NCBI GenBank assembly: GCA_009885185.1
Contig: VFLF01000852.1
Span: 1-5,305 of the forward strand
Length of the DNA: 5,305 nt
DNA from: Nitrosomonadales bacterium
GTDB lineage: Bacteria > Pseudomonadota > Gammaproteobacteria > Burkholderiales > SG8-41
Direction: 5' to 3'
The notes under the pieces are model-generated. The model saw only the letters and a program-made list of their open reading frames with translations, was not told the origin of the DNA and did no database searches. Of this stretch, positions 4,789 to 5,305 are shown in pieces. Every line of letters starts with the position of its first letter. Position 1 is the stretch's first letter. Both the position numbers and the translations under genes were made by a program.

Positions 4789-5305
4789 CTAGTCCCAGCT
4801 CAGTGCTCCGCCGGTTTGATATTCGGTAACACGCGTCTCAAAGAAATTCTTCTCTTTTTTCAGGTCAATCATTTCCGCCATCCACGGAAACGGATTCGTT
4901 GCGCCCTCAAACATCGGGTCAAGGCCGATCTGCTGCGCACGGCGGTTGGCCACGTAACGCAGGTATTCCTTGAACATCGGCGCATTGAGGCCGAGCACGC
5001 CGCGCGGCATGGTGTCCTCCGCGTAACGGTACTCGAGTTCGACTGCGGTTTTCATGTAACCCTGGATCTCCTCGCGGAACGCCGGACTCCAGAGATGGGG
5101 ATTTTCCATCTTGATCTGATTGATCAGGTCGATGCCGAAATTGCAGTGCATAGACTCGTCGCGCAGAATGTACTGATACTGCTCGGCGGCGCCGGTCATC
5201 TTGTTCTGCCGGCCCAGCGCCAGAATCTGCACAAAGCCGACGTAGAAGAACAACCCCTCCATGATGCAGGCGAACACGATCAGGCTTTTCAGCAATTGCT
5301 GGTCG
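4789..5305 (-). CDS. nrdB: Class I ribonucleotide reductase beta subunit (partial, N-terminus off the right edge)
   Basis: The visible 171 C-terminal residues belong to the small, metal- and radical-bearing subunit that, with NrdA, reduces ribonucleotides to deoxyribonucleotides in the cytoplasm. Family landmarks are [14 protein letters not shown], whose Glu fits the metal ligand of helix E, and [10 protein letters not shown], whose Glu and His match the paired ligands of the DE-x2-H motif. The end [13 protein letters not shown] carries the tail Tyr expected for radical transfer to the large subunit. The frame continues upstream to 5304 (DQQLLKS...), so the true start and the radical Tyr (or its Phe replacement in class Ic) lie outside the window. 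The stop is TAG at 4791-4789. nrdA would be expected upstream, beyond the window. The terminator at 4697-4751 ends the transcript. Confidence 0.97.
   Translation of the reverse strand, partial: DQQLLKSLIVFACIMEGLFFYVGFVQILALGRQNKMTGAAEQYQYILRDESMHCNFGIDLINQIKMENPHLWSPAFREEIQGYMKTAVELEYRYAEDTMPRGVLGLNAPMFKEYLRYVANRRAQQIGLDPMFEGATNPFPWMAEMIDLKKEKNFFETRVTEYQTGGALSWD

Overview
The window looks like a piece of a GC-rich betaproteobacterial chromosome. The NrdB tail, a lysine/alanine-rich histone H1-like protein and GC-rich wobble positions all fit this, but the assignment is inference from protein style, not a database result. Every gene I can support lies on the minus strand, so gene order in the direction of transcription runs from high to low coordinates.

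Right end, 4789-5305: the C-terminal part of class I ribonucleotide reductase small subunit (nrdB), followed by a strong nested-hairpin terminator (4697-4751). Then come two small genes: a DUF2442-family protein (4348-4593, start uncertain) and a histone H1-like DNA-binding protein (3895-4254). Inside the H1 gene, the plus strand carries a terminator-like hairpin plus T-run that faces against the gene.

Middle, 3485-3894: a long intergenic region. It holds a weak terminator candidate for the H1 gene, an AT-rich island with several palindromes and a sigma70-like promoter candidate, and a leader of roughly 270 nt with a stable hairpin, leading to phnD.

Left part, 1-3484: an ABC importer operon of the phosphonate/phosphite/phosphate family in the order phnD (periplasmic binding protein), phnC (ATPase), phnE1 and phnE2 (two permeases; phnE2 runs off the left edge). 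phnD-phnC and phnE1-phnE2 are tightly coupled (TAATG and ATGA overlaps). phnC and phnE1 are separated by 190 bp containing a roughly 145-bp element with 30-bp inverted terminal arms built from GTGAACGR octamers.

PhnD would capture the ligand in the periplasm, the PhnE1/PhnE2 pair would form the channel, and PhnC would drive import. No C-P lyase, phosphonatase or phosphite dehydrogenase gene is visible, so the substrate cannot be fixed. I see no obviously new enzymatic system. The most unusual items are the inverted-repeat element inside the transporter operon, the palindrome-rich phnD upstream region, and the Cys/Asp-rich N-terminal insert of PhnD.
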